The notes: generated by a model not told the origin, from the sequence alone. A stretch of DNA of 34,372 bases from an uncultured Candidatus Saccharibacteria bacterium (GCA_946408595.1 CAMJSX010000009.1:1-34372); one strand, 5' to 3'; shown: positions 7,570 to 16,094, counted from the first letter of the stretch. Made by a program: numbers and translations.

Positions 7570-8882
7570 AATATTTTGGCACCGACGGTATCCGCCAAGA
7601 AGCCTCTAAGTTCACGCCGGAGTTTTTGTTTAAAATCGCACGTGGGCTGGTGGATTATGCTGGCGACTCGGTTAAAGTATTAATTGGTGGTGATACCCGC
7701 GAGTCTTCGGAATGGATGATAAAGGACTTAGAGACAGCTTTTGAAACGCTTGGCGTAGAATATTCTACTATTGATGTACTGCCAACTCCGGGGATTAATT
7801 ATTGCTTTTTTGAAATGGGTTTTGATTTTGCGATTGACGTGACCGCTTCGCACAATCCTTACACTGATAACGGCATTAAAATTTTTGAACGCGGAAGGAC
7901 TTCCGGGGCTAAACTCTGTGAAGAGGGTTGCAAGGTGATTGAAGAGTCGCTGGAGAAGCCACTTGAATATGAACCGGTGCCGACTTCGTTAAGAGAGAAT
8001 TTGCACGATGAGGCCGTTTCGTTATATAAGGAGCATTTAACTAATTATTTGGGCGAGGCTAATTTTGCTGGCCTGCATCTTGGCATGGATTGTGCCAATG
8101 GCGCCACGTCGGTGATTAATCGGACTGTTTTTGAAGCACTTGGAGCTGAGGTGGAACTAATTAATACCGATGCGTCTTATGGGCAGAAGATTAATCGCGA
8201 TTGTGGCTCTACACACCTTGAACAGCTTAAAGCTTTGGTCGTGGAGAAGCGCTTAGATTTCGGTGTGGCATTTGATGGCGACGGTGATCGCTGTTTGATG
8301 ATTGACAAAGAGGGGCGCGAAGTTGATGGTGACGAAATAATTGCGATTCTGGCTAATCATTTGAGGCTAGATAAAATTGCTATCACGGTGATGGCCAACC
8401 AAGGAATTCTGAATTGGGCGAAGGACAATAATATTCATGCGGAGATTACGGCCGTGGGCGATTCCAATGTGGCTGAAGCGATGCGGACTTTTGATATTAA
8501 AATTGGTGGCGAACAATCCGGACATGTAATTTTGCCGGGTGAAGCCACGGGCGATGGTATGCTCACGGCGCTGATGGTCGCAAAGGTGATGGCCGAGACG
8601 AAAAAGTCGCTTCATGAGCTTGCTCAAGTCATGACCAAGTTCCCGCAAGTGATTGTAAATCTTCCAGCAACTCCTGAGCAGAAACAAAATCTTAAAGAAA
8701 AAGACGAAGTAAAAAAGCTGCTACTTGAATATAGTAAGAAGCTTGAGGAGGTTTCTGGCCGACTTCTAGTTCGCCCTTCTGGCACCGAACCGCTCATCCG
8801 AATTACCATGTGGGGTAATGACGAAAACATACTCCAGACGCTTTCTTCAGATTTAAGAGATAAATTAGCCGATATTTTGTAA
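7566..8882 (+). CDS. glmM: Phosphoglucosamine mutase GlmM
   Basis: 438 residues, the usual length. GlmM converts glucosamine-6-phosphate to glucosamine-1-phosphate on the way to UDP-GlcNAc. The start MKYFGTDGIR, the phosphoserine loop VTASHNP (Ser95), the metal-binding DGDGDR (237-242), GGEQSGH (sugar specificity) and the phosphate-binding RPSGTEPLIRI near the C-terminus are all present. FGTDGIR with GEQSGH favours GlmM over a phosphomannomutase. It is translationally coupled to pta (ATGA overlap), with AAAGGA upstream inside pta. GlmS, the preceding enzyme of the pathway, is encoded on the other strand at 14170-15996. Confidence 0.95.
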   Translation: MKYFGTDGIRQEASKFTPEFLFKIARGLVDYAGDSVKVLIGGDTRESSEWMIKDLETAFETLGVEYSTIDVLPTPGINYCFFEMGFDFAIDVTASHNPYTDNGIKIFERGRTSGAKLCEEGCKVIEESLEKPLEYEPVPTSLRENLHDEAVSLYKEHLTNYLGEANFAGLHLGMDCANGATSVINRTVFEALGAEVELINTDASYGQKINRDCGSTHLEQLKALVVEKRLDFGVAFDGDGDRCLMIDKEGREVDGDEIIAILANHLRLDKIAITVMANQGILNWAKDNNIHAEITAVGDSNVAEAMRTFDIKIGGEQSGHVILPGEATGDGMLTALMVAKVMAETKKSLHELAQVMTKFPQVIVNLPATPEQKQNLKEKDEVKKLLLEYSKKLEEVSGRLLVRPSGTEPLIRITMWGNDENILQTLSSDLRDKLADIL

Positions 8883-8917
8883 TTTAAAAACATACTCTAG
8901 AAATTTAAAAACATACT
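8881..8917 (+). repeat. Two direct copies of a 16-bp AT-rich repeat, 21-bp period
   Basis: AATTTAAAAACATACT occurs at 8881-8896 and again at 8902-8917, between glmM and the GNAT gene. The core AAAACATACTC also appears once inside glmM at 8824-8834. Its role is unknown; it could be a binding site or simple replication slippage. Confidence 0.7.
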
Positions 8918-8933
8918 TTCAAGAAAGGACAAC

Positions 8934-9377
8934 ATGAAAATCACTACACTTACCGAATACACACCAGAAATCGCGGCGAGAGTGCGTGAACTTTTGATCC
9001 AACTATCACGCAGTGGCAAGGACCGGGGTGAAATCCCTCAAGAATGGTTTGACGAATTGATTGCTTCTGACGCGCACGACATGCTTCTGGCTATTGACGA
9101 CAGTGGTAAAATCCAAGGCATTGCTACACTTTCAATTATCATGGGGCCGATTGTGCGCCGGGTGGCTTATCTTGAGGATTTTGTGACTGATGCTGAAGTG
9201 CGCGGTCAGGGTGTTGGCCACCAACTTTGGGAAGCGATGCTCCAATGGGCGAAGGCTAAGAATTGCACCGAGCTTTGCTTTACTTCTGGGCATGGGCGCG
9301 AAGCTGCGCAAGAGTTTTATCAGAAACGTGGTGCCGAAATTTACGACACTAACTTCTTCCGCAAAAATATAGTATAA
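8934..9377 (+). CDS. GNAT-family N-acetyltransferase
   Basis: 147 residues, a single GNAT domain. The acetyl-CoA-binding signature VRGQGVGHQLW (R/QxxGxG/A; Arg90 to Gly95) follows the beta strand AYLEDFVT. The later strand ELCFTSGHGR and the helix AAQEFYQKRGAE complete the fold. The closest type is the small amine or N-terminal acetyltransferases, but the substrate cannot be told. AAAGGA sits 5 bases before the ATG. Its TAA stop lies inside the TATAAT of the next gene. Confidence 0.88.
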   Translation: MKITTLTEYTPEIAARVRELLIQLSRSGKDRGEIPQEWFDELIASDAHDMLLAIDDSGKIQGIATLSIIMGPIVRRVAYLEDFVTDAEVRGQGVGHQLWEAMLQWAKAKNCTELCFTSGHGREAAQEFYQKRGAEIYDTNFFRKNIV

Positions 9378-9378
9378 T
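9373..9378 (+). promoter_or_regulatory. -10 box overlapping the GNAT gene's stop codon
   Basis: TATAAT at 9373-9378 contains the TAA stop (9375-9377) and ends 11 bases before the ATG at 9390. This allows separate, nearly leaderless transcription of the kinase gene. Confidence 0.5.
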
Positions 9379-9389
9379 AGATGTAATCT

Positions 9390-10205
9390 ATGAAGAGCAA
9401 GTTTTTTACACCCTCCGATCCATTAGACCAGATTATTAAGACTACCATGCCGGAAAAGCAGGTTTTGAAAACCGAGCATATTTTGACGGGGTGGACAAAT
9501 ATCGTGATTGAAGCGACTACGAATCAGGGAGCTTATTTCTTTAGGTTTCCGAGAAATCCATTTTGGTCTCGCATGATTGTAAAAGATGCCATGGTGTGTA
9601 ATTTCGTGGAAGGAAAAACGAGTTTTTATACGCCGCAAATGAAACTATGTTATGACGAGAAGGGGCGACCTTTCTCGGTGCATCAAAAAATTGAGGGGTA
9701 TACCCTGGGCGATCGGATTTATCATTTGTCGCATACGGCGCTGACTGGTGCGGCTTATGATATTGCGAAGTTTATCAAGGAGCTTTCTGGGATTGATCTT
9801 CGCGACGCACCGGAAGAAGTGAAGTTCCCTCTTAGCGAGTTTTTGCATGAACTGGACTATGAGCACTACGACCATCATATTGATAAGGATCATAACTTTA
9901 TTAAGGCCACTGAGAAAAACCAGCTAGTGCATGGTGATTTGAATCTCGGGAATGTTTTGCTTGACGAAAACGATAAAGTGATTGGCGTGATTGATTTTTG
10001 TTTTGCGGGGACCGGAAACCCGAATATGGACGTGGCGCGAATTGTGTCTCGCCCGGCGCCGAAAGAATTTGAAGACGCTTTCCTGTCTCAATTTGAGGAT
10101 GCTAAAGAAATAACGCGAATGAAAACCGCTTGGAAGCATATCGACAACGGATATGCTGAACACATCAGGACGCATTTTCCGGAAATTAATTTGAATCAGC
10201 TTTAG
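9390..10205 (+). CDS. Aminoglycoside/choline phosphotransferase-like kinase (APH family)
   Basis: 271 residues with a protein-kinase-like fold. The catalytic loop is HGDLNLGNVL (181-190; Asp183 the likely base, Asn188 a metal ligand). The metal-binding DFCFAG (202-207) and the following GNPNMDVARI are typical of the APH family. Such enzymes phosphorylate aminoglycosides, choline, homoserine or sugars. Nothing here points to a substrate, and a resistance role should not be assumed. No Shine-Dalgarno is visible. It ends tail-to-tail with the O-antigen ligase-like gene, overlapping it by 20 bases. Confidence 0.85.
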   Translation: MKSKFFTPSDPLDQIIKTTMPEKQVLKTEHILTGWTNIVIEATTNQGAYFFRFPRNPFWSRMIVKDAMVCNFVEGKTSFYTPQMKLCYDEKGRPFSVHQKIEGYTLGDRIYHLSHTALTGAAYDIAKFIKELSGIDLRDAPEEVKFPLSEFLHELDYEHYDHHIDKDHNFIKATEKNQLVHGDLNLGNVLLDENDKVIGVIDFCFAGTGNPNMDVARIVSRPAPKEFEDAFLSQFEDAKEITRMKTAWKHIDNGYAEHIRTHFPEINLNQL

Positions 10206-11634
10206 GTTTTAAGACTATCCATAAACACGCCGGCAGCAAATAAATATGTAGGGCATTGGGGAGGCCGGCGAAAAATAGAAGTGAGATGCCGTAGGCTAGG
10301 AGCAGAGTCAAAATGGCTGGGCTAACTGAAGTTTTTGCAACTGCGCAGAAGATTGCTATGATTAGTGCCACGGCGAGGAAAATGCCTAGAAGGCCTACTT
10401 CAAGAAGTAGACTTGCGTATTCATTTTGTACGATTTCTTTGGGCGAATCGGTGAGGCCGGCATCATGCATAGCTTGACCAGCGCCACCAATGCCTACGCC
10501 TAGTAGTATGGTTTTAAAATCTTGCGACCAAACTTTGATGGCGTTTCTCGTCATCATTTTGCGGATTTCAGTTGATTCTGGGACGTAGCCGTCGAAGGTT
10601 GATTCGGCTGAATTATCTTGCGGTGCGCTAGCACTACTTTCTTCAGTTTGCCGAATATCAATTATGCCGAGCGATAAATGATTCAAAACTTTTGCTACGC
10701 CAGACTGGTAGGTATCATTTGTTGGTGAAACTTGTGACAAAATACCTTGCAAATTCAGTGTAAACAAGAATGCTCCGGCCATGATGACAAAGGTCCATAA
10801 TACTTTCCAGCTTTTTTGTTTTACGCCCATCCACGTGACCATGAAGATCATCGCTACGGCAAACGCATAAATCGCTCCTCGCGAGAACGTGAGAAACAGT
10901 GTCGCACTGAAGATAAAGAAAAGGATGGCGTAATACTTCACTCGTGGCCGCGTCCGGCCGGCCCGTCGCCACGGGCGGCCGGCGCTAACGCTCGCGCTGC
11001 CGCGCTCCGCAATGCCACTTCGTTGAAGTATTAGCCATCCTGAAATTATTGCCGGTGCGAGAAGTAAATTCCCCATGAATTGTGGTTCGATGGCGAAGCC
11101 GTTTGGATGCGGGAAGCCGAAACTATAGGACGTGCATCCTAAGCACATTAATGAATAATCTCTTGCGACACCACAAACATCCAAGATACATTGCACTAAG
11201 CACCATGCACAGATAAAGAGACTAGAGCCGAAGAACCATTTTAAGAATCTTTGCGAGAAGCCTTCTTGGAGAACGGATTTCAACTCCACTATTAACAAAA
11301 CTGCTATCACGACTAGCCACATCACGCCGCAAGTTAGAATTCCTCGCGTCTGATTTAATGACCACAAAACTGATAAACTGATAAATAGAGGGAATAGCAT
11401 GAAGCGCCATTTTTTCAAACTGCATGAGATAAGCTTCTTTTTGATTAACAGAACTACGCCTGTCAAATCAAAACCAAGAAGCCACAGAATTGGTAGGGAA
11501 ATTTCAAAGTTCATGGTGCTATCGCTACCAAATGAAATCACTGGATAATACGAGAAAAATAGCACCAACGGCAAAACGCACAGTAATAATTCAAATAACC
11601 TCACCAGAGAATTACTTTTTATTTTTTTTGGCAT
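10186..11634 (-). CDS. O-antigen ligase/polymerase-like membrane protein, carrying an in-frame palindromic insert
   Basis: 482 residues with about ten to eleven hydrophobic helices and a large soluble loop between residues about 300 and 375. The segment after it (ILLGVGIGGAGQAMHDAGL... VQNEYASLLLEVGLLGIFL) has the pattern of the Wzy/O-antigen ligase family, which polymerise or transfer undecaprenyl-linked glycans at the outer membrane face. Its start overlaps the glycosyltransferase gene upstream by 23 bases, so it belongs to the glycan operon. Odd feature: residues about 199-237 are encoded by a 120-bp GC-rich inverted-repeat element (10922-11041) that adds an Arg- and Gly-rich stretch to what looks like a cytoplasmic loop. 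The reading frame stays open. Confidence 0.78.
   Translation of the reverse strand: MPKKIKSNSLVRLFELLLCVLPLVLFFSYYPVISFGSDSTMNFEISLPILWLLGFDLTGVVLLIKKKLISCSLKKWRFMLFPLFISLSVLWSLNQTRGILTCGVMWLVVIAVLLIVELKSVLQEGFSQRFLKWFFGSSLFICAWCLVQCILDVCGVARDYSLMCLGCTSYSFGFPHPNGFAIEPQFMGNLLLAPAIISGWLILQRSGIAERGSASVSAGRPWRRAGRTRPRVKYYAILFFIFSATLFLTFSRGAIYAFAVAMIFMVTWMGVKQKSWKVLWTFVIMAGAFLFTLNLQGILSQVSPTNDTYQSGVAKVLNHLSLGIIDIRQTEESSASAPQDNSAESTFDGYVPESTEIRKMMTRNAIKVWSQDFKTILLGVGIGGAGQAMHDAGLTDSPKEIVQNEYASLLLEVGLLGIFLAVALIIAIFCAVAKTSVSPAILTLLLAYGISLLFFAGLPNALHIYLLPACLWIVLKPKADSN
10922..11041. repeat. 120-bp GC-rich imperfect palindrome inserted in a coding sequence
   Basis: The ends mirror each other: AGGATGGCGTAATACTTCA at the left and TGAAGTATTAGCCATCCT at the right, 18 bp paired with one bulged G. 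A further GTGGC/GCCAC pairing lies inside. The centre holds a strong hairpin, CCGGCC-G-GCCCGT / ACGGGC-GGCCGG with a CGCC loop (10954-10982). The 70 bases 10941-11010 are about 84% G+C by hand count, in an AT-rich gene. It has the form of a small non-coding mobile or palindromic element (compare the Rickettsia palindromic elements, which also sit in frame). 120 bp equals 40 codons. No second copy is in this window. Confidence 0.8.
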
Positions 11635-12739
11635 GTTTCTTCTCGCATTTTTTTACAAAATCTAGCACTTCCTTATCAAATCTCTCCACGGCGAATTTTT
11701 CTGAAGATTTGGAGACTTTCTTTCGGTCAAATTTTCTCATTTTTTCAAACTGCAAAATCGCTTCGGCTAAACTTTTGGCCGTTTGCTCATTGAATAATAA
11801 GCCATTCTTGCCATCCTTAACATAATCTTTAGCACCACCTTCTTTAAAGGCAATCACGGGACAACCTGCAGCGAGAGCTTCTACTGGCGCAATGCCAAAT
11901 GGTTCCATGCTGGGGAATAAATAGCCTTTGGCTTTTGCGATATTTTTCGCCAATTCGTCTTTTTTCATCAAGGGCAGGAATTTGATTTTGTTTTCGCCTT
12001 TAGCGAGTTTCACTAATTTTTTATGCTCTGGGCCTTCGCCAATCACTACTAGGTGTCTTTGTGTCATTTTGCAAGCTCTAATAGCGAGGTCAATCCTTTT
12101 CCAAGTCACCTGTCTAGAAGTCACAACATAAAAGTTTTCCACAGGTTTTCCACAGGCCTTGGCAAAGTCTCTGACCTCAACTGGCGGATGAATGACAGCT
12201 GCTTCCCTCCCGTAGCATTTCTTGATCAAACCCTTAGCGTAATCTGAAATAGTAATGAAATAATCTACTTTTCTGGCAGCTTTGAGGTCTGCTCGCTTCA
12301 AAGGCTTGACCAGGATTCTTAAGAAAAATCTCACCAATGGATTAAAAATACCAAAACCTGGGTTTTTGACATAGTCATCATACATTTGCCAATAATACTG
12401 GGTTGGCACGTGGCAATACGAAATGTGGATGCCGTTTGGCACTTTCGCTGCTTTGGCTTCGGCGCCAGTCACTGATATAACTAAATCATATTCTGACAGA
12501 TTAAGATGTGAAAAATACCTTTGGCGAAACGGGCCCATGGCACGACGCCAAGCAGTAGGATATTTTTGTAGCCAACCAGTTCGCACGTCCGCATCTTTAA
12601 ACCAATCAATTCCCTTTGGATCATATTTTGAAGTATAAATTGGCGCATCGGGAAATAAACGGTGCATTTCAAGCAGGACCTTCTCTGCCCCGCCCACGTT
12701 TGTTAGCCAATCACAAACCAGCGCAACTTTCATTTTCAT
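11612..12739 (-). CDS. GT4-family glycosyltransferase
   Basis: 375 residues with a GT-B fold. The N-terminus VALVCDWLTNVGGAEKVLLEM is the acceptor-side domain. The C-terminal domain has EPFGIAPVEALAAGCPVIAF, the E-x7-E nucleotide-sugar motif of GT4 retaining transferases, followed by GGAKDYV. It would add a sugar, probably from a nucleotide donor, to the lipid-linked glycan built on the product of the neighbouring sugar-phosphate transferase. Donor and linkage cannot be told. It overlaps that gene by 4 bases (ATGA) and the O-antigen ligase-like gene by 23, so the three form a tightly coupled operon. A second Met (MKMK) gives a start 6 bases later as an alternative. Confidence 0.9.
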   Translation of the reverse strand: MKMKVALVCDWLTNVGGAEKVLLEMHRLFPDAPIYTSKYDPKGIDWFKDADVRTGWLQKYPTAWRRAMGPFRQRYFSHLNLSEYDLVISVTGAEAKAAKVPNGIHISYCHVPTQYYWQMYDDYVKNPGFGIFNPLVRFFLRILVKPLKRADLKAARKVDYFITISDYAKGLIKKCYGREAAVIHPPVEVRDFAKACGKPVENFYVVTSRQVTWKRIDLAIRACKMTQRHLVVIGEGPEHKKLVKLAKGENKIKFLPLMKKDELAKNIAKAKGYLFPSMEPFGIAPVEALAAGCPVIAFKEGGAKDYVKDGKNGLLFNEQTAKSLAEAILQFEKMRKFDRKKVSKSSEKFAVERFDKEVLDFVKKCEKKHAKKNKK

Positions 12740-14160
12740 TTGGCCCCATCTCGTTTAAGTACAGTCGCAATCGTTTTGAAGAATATTTGCGCGTCCATCG
12801 CGAGTGACCAATTCATCACGTAATAAATATCAAGGGCTCTTCTCTCTTCAAATGGGATATCGCGTCTGCCTGACACTTGGGCTAGGCCGGTTAGACCGGA
12901 TTTGACAGTGAGAATGAGTGACCGATCACCATAATTGCGTAATTCGCCCGGTAGTAAAGCACGAGGACCAATTAAAGAAATGTCGCCTTTTAGAATATTA
13001 AATAATTGTGGCAACTCATCAAGTGAGGTTTTGCGAATGAAATGACCGAGCTTGGTGATGCGAGGATCATTTTTCATATAATCACCATCGGCACGATATT
13101 TTTTAATCAACTCTGGCTTCCCCATTTTAGTAAAGGCTTCTTCTGCTGGCATGCCACTATATTCTGGTTTCATCGAACGGAATTTATAACACCTAAATTT
13201 GCGGTTGTACCTAGTTAATCTTTCGTCAGTATAGATTGGTGAATGTTTCGGGTCGGAGAGTTTGGAAATCAGCCAAATGATAGCCATCGGGATGGCTGCA
13301 ATGATGATAGCAACGATGGAGAATAAAACATCAAACGCTCTTTTGATGGCGGCATAACCACCAGCGAGTGGAGTAGTCATGACCATTACCGCTGGAGCAT
13401 TGCCGATTAATTCCATTTCACCAAAATGCGACGAGAGCGATGACTCGCTTGGCACAAAATAGTACACCATGTGCCTTTGCACGGTTTGTTTATAAACATT
13501 CTCGGTGGATTTTTCGTCGGTTTGCAGAATCGCATCCGCGTGAGCTTTTTTCAAAGCTTCTTTTAAGGATGAGTACTGGTGAGTTTTTAAATCTTTTGGA
13601 ATGAATTTTTTGCTAGCCACAATGCCGGCGATTCTCAAACCTGATTCTGGTGTGGTACTAATATAATCTGCTAGGTATTCAGTATTTTTATTATTACCGA
13701 TGATAATTACTCGGCGGGCGCGGTAAGCGCGTTTGAAAAGTCGCCGAATGATGAACCGTATAATTATGCGTTCGATTAGCAAAAAGATGAATGACAGGCC
13801 CATCGCCATCAAGGCCATGATTCTGACTGGGAAGACATTATCACCTTTGAAGAAATCGTAGACAATCAGCGAAGAAACCGAAAAAATTGCGGCAAGTAGT
13901 AATCTCCCTCGTTCTGGCAAACGCGTGCGTCCTAGGAAAATGGATTTTTTGTATAATCCAAGGGCGGCTAGGATAATGAGCATCACCGGAACAAGACATG
14001 CTATGGTCAAAGTAAAATCTAGAAGTTGTGATTCAAATTCGTAAGGTCTTGGATCAACATGCACGCGAATAAAATAAGCTGCGGCGAATGAGAGGATTAG
14101 CGCTACCGCGTCTCCCAAAATTAAGCAAAATCTGAGAATCGAATCCGATTTTTTCTGCAT
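12736..14160 (-). CDS. Polyprenyl-phosphate sugar-1-phosphate transferase (WbaP/WcaJ-like)
   Basis: 474 residues. Four N-terminal membrane helices (about 10-120) precede a Rossmann-like segment (RRVIIIGNNKNTEYLADYI). The C-terminal bacterial sugar transferase domain has KRAFDVLFSIVAII, CYKFRSM, DELPQLFNILKGDISLIGPR and KSGLTGLAQVSGR. These are the signatures of initiating transferases that place the first sugar-phosphate on undecaprenyl phosphate at the cytoplasmic face. Length and topology match the WcaJ/WbaP type. It is the first committed step for the glycan cluster, lying 9 bases after glmS. The donor sugar is not known. Confidence 0.93.
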   Translation of the reverse strand: MQKKSDSILRFCLILGDAVALILSFAAAYFIRVHVDPRPYEFESQLLDFTLTIACLVPVMLIILAALGLYKKSIFLGRTRLPERGRLLLAAIFSVSSLIVYDFFKGDNVFPVRIMALMAMGLSFIFLLIERIIIRFIIRRLFKRAYRARRVIIIGNNKNTEYLADYISTTPESGLRIAGIVASKKFIPKDLKTHQYSSLKEALKKAHADAILQTDEKSTENVYKQTVQRHMVYYFVPSESSLSSHFGEMELIGNAPAVMVMTTPLAGGYAAIKRAFDVLFSIVAIIIAAIPMAIIWLISKLSDPKHSPIYTDERLTRYNRKFRCYKFRSMKPEYSGMPAEEAFTKMGKPELIKKYRADGDYMKNDPRITKLGHFIRKTSLDELPQLFNILKGDISLIGPRALLPGELRNYGDRSLILTVKSGLTGLAQVSGRRDIPFEERRALDIYYVMNWSLAMDAQIFFKTIATVLKRDGAK

Positions 14161-14169
14161 AACTTAATT

Positions 14170-15996
14170 TTACTCTACCGTCACTGATTTCGCAAGGTTG
14201 CGTGGTTGATCTACGTTGTAACCTTTAGCGATTGTCATGTAATAAGCAAATAGTTGCGAGACTAAGTTCATCAAAAGTGGTGTGAAAATCTCTAGAGAAG
14301 TTTTGATTTTGATGATGTTTTCGACTGGTAGGTCGAATTTCTTCACATTGGTGACTGCAATGATATGACCGCCACGAGCCAAAACTTCTTGCACGTTGGA
14401 AACTGCTTTGTCATACAAATCACCTTCTGGCAGGAGCGCAATTTCAAAGAAGCGGTCGTCAATCAGAGCGAGAGGGCCGTGCTTTAATTCGCCAAAGGCA
14501 TAGGCGTTAGCATCGATATAAGAAATTTCCTTAAGTTTTAAAGCCCCTTCCATAGCTGTTGGATAGGCTGTATCGCGGCCAAGATAAATCGCATGTTCGT
14601 ATTTTTTGTGCTGAGTAGCGATTTCTTTCACGTCCTTTTCGACAGCTTTCAAAACGGAGCGGATTTCTTCTGGTAATTTGGCAATTTCTTCTACGTATGG
14701 ACGTAGGTTGCCAGGTTTCACACCTTTGGCTTGAGCAATGGTAAGACCGAACATTACCATGGCTACGACTTGTGAAGTGAAGGCTTTGGTCGACGCTACT
14801 GAAATCTCCGGCCCCACGTGAACATAGGTCCCACCGTCAACCTCACGTGCAATGGTTGAACCAATCGCATTCACAATCCCAATCGTTTTAATTCCCTGTT
14901 TTTTAATTTCACGAAGACAAGCCAAAGTATCTGCTGTCTCACCCGATTGCGAAACAATCAGAGCTACTGAATCCTTTGGAATATACGCATTACGATAACG
15001 ATATTCTGAAGCAATCACAGTCTCTACAGTGATTTCTGGCGTAAATTGTTCGATATAATAACCCGCCAACAAACCAGCATGGTATGCCGTACCGCAACCA
15101 ACAATTACTAAATGTTTAATATTGCGAAGTTCTGGCACTGGCAAACCTGGGCCACCAAGATGTACTGTACCAGCCTCCAAATTCACCCGGCCACGCAAAG
15201 TTTCTTTAAGAGATTCCGGTTGCTCCATAATTTCTTTGAGCAAGAAGTGTTCGTAACCACCTTTCTGGATGGCGGCGAGATTGGTTTCAATCTCTTCTAC
15301 TTTGGCTGAGACTGGTTCAGCGTTCAAAGTCTTAATTTCAACACTGTTTTTGGTGACATGCGCTACTTCACCATCATTCAAATAAATTGCCTGCTTGGTG
15401 TGGCCGACTAGTGCCGATGCATCCGAAGCAATTAAAGTTTCATCATGACCTACGCCAATCACGAGTGGTGAACCACTGCGGGCGACCACGATTTCATCTG
15501 GACTTTTGACTGATACTACGGCGATGCCATAAGTTCCTTTAACAAGCTTCAAGGCTTGCACTACGGCGTTAACTAAAGGATGTTCGCCGCCTTTGTAGAA
15601 TGATTCAATCAAGGCCGCCAAAACTTCTGTATCAGTTTCCGATACAAATTTATGCTCTTTTAAAGCCGCCTTGAGCTCCTTGTAGTTCTCAATAATCCCA
15701 TTATGCACCACATAAATGTCGCCTGCTTGATGTGGATGAGCGTTAGTTTCGGATGGCTCACCATGCGTGGCCCATCTCGTGTGACCAACACCAATTTTAT
15801 CGCTTCGTTTATTTTTGGCTAACTTTTCTTCTAGGTTAGCAATTTTGCCCTTTGCCCGAAGCAAAGTTGGCTTACCAGTTTCATCTAACGTTACAATACC
15901 AGCCGAATCATATCCACGGTATTCCAATCTTTTCAGCCCCGAGATCAAAAAGTTTTGCGCGTTCTTATTACCTACATATCCTACAATTCCACACAT
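14170..15996 (-). CDS. glmS: Glutamine-fructose-6-phosphate aminotransferase (isomerising) GlmS
   Basis: 608 residues, the normal length. GlmS makes glucosamine-6-phosphate from fructose-6-phosphate and glutamine. The N-terminal glutaminase domain begins MCGIVGYVG, with Cys2 as the nucleophile exposed after Met removal. GHTRWATHGEPSETNAHPH and VHNGIIENY are conserved. Two SIS isomerase domains follow (VGCGTAYHAG, SQSGETADTL, then GRDTAYPTAMEGALKLKE), and the C-terminal tail ends LAKSVTVE. GGAGG precedes the ATG by 7 bases. It heads the glycan operon. No glmS ribozyme-like leader fits the short (~20-base) 5' region. Confidence 0.98.
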   Translation of the reverse strand: MCGIVGYVGNKNAQNFLISGLKRLEYRGYDSAGIVTLDETGKPTLLRAKGKIANLEEKLAKNKRSDKIGVGHTRWATHGEPSETNAHPHQAGDIYVVHNGIIENYKELKAALKEHKFVSETDTEVLAALIESFYKGGEHPLVNAVVQALKLVKGTYGIAVVSVKSPDEIVVARSGSPLVIGVGHDETLIASDASALVGHTKQAIYLNDGEVAHVTKNSVEIKTLNAEPVSAKVEEIETNLAAIQKGGYEHFLLKEIMEQPESLKETLRGRVNLEAGTVHLGGPGLPVPELRNIKHLVIVGCGTAYHAGLLAGYYIEQFTPEITVETVIASEYRYRNAYIPKDSVALIVSQSGETADTLACLREIKKQGIKTIGIVNAIGSTIAREVDGGTYVHVGPEISVASTKAFTSQVVAMVMFGLTIAQAKGVKPGNLRPYVEEIAKLPEEIRSVLKAVEKDVKEIATQHKKYEHAIYLGRDTAYPTAMEGALKLKEISYIDANAYAFGELKHGPLALIDDRFFEIALLPEGDLYDKAVSNVQEVLARGGHIIAVTNVKKFDLPVENIIKIKTSLEIFTPLLMNLVSQLFAYYMTIAKGYNVDQPRNLAKSVTVE

Positions 15997-16024
15997 CTTC
16001 TTTCCTCCAACTTTAGTTTACCCC

Positions 16025-16030
16025 ATTATA
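16025..16030 (-). promoter_or_regulatory. -10 box for the glmS-glycan operon
   Basis: Minus-strand TATAAT at 16025-16030 would give a leader of about 20 bases carrying GGAGG before glmS. No convincing -35 at the normal distance. Confidence 0.5.
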
Positions 16031-16065
16031 GCACATCAATTTCAGTCCAATCCAGTCTCCCCTTA

Positions 16066-16094
16066 TTGACTTTTTAAAGCTTTTATGCTATAAT
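16066..16094 (+). promoter_or_regulatory. Sigma-70 promoter of the 565-residue membrane protein gene
   Basis: TTGACT (16066-16071), 17-base spacer, TATAAT (16089-16094). The ~60-base leader can form a 7-bp stem (CTATCTC with GAGGTAG, one G-U). It also contains a three-codon ATG frame ending directly before the AGGAGGAG ribosome site. Confidence 0.75.

Noticed and set aside
9390-10205. Aminoglycoside resistance gene
   Set aside because: Only the general APH kinase fold is visible; the family covers many substrates, and the neighbours suggest nothing about resistance.
10922-11041. GC-rich palindrome as a transcription terminator
   Set aside because: It lies in the middle of an open reading frame and no T run follows the hairpin on either strand.
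10922-11041. Frameshifted or broken O-antigen ligase gene
   Set aside because: The frame stays open through the insert, and the downstream helices and ligase-type motifs follow in the same frame.
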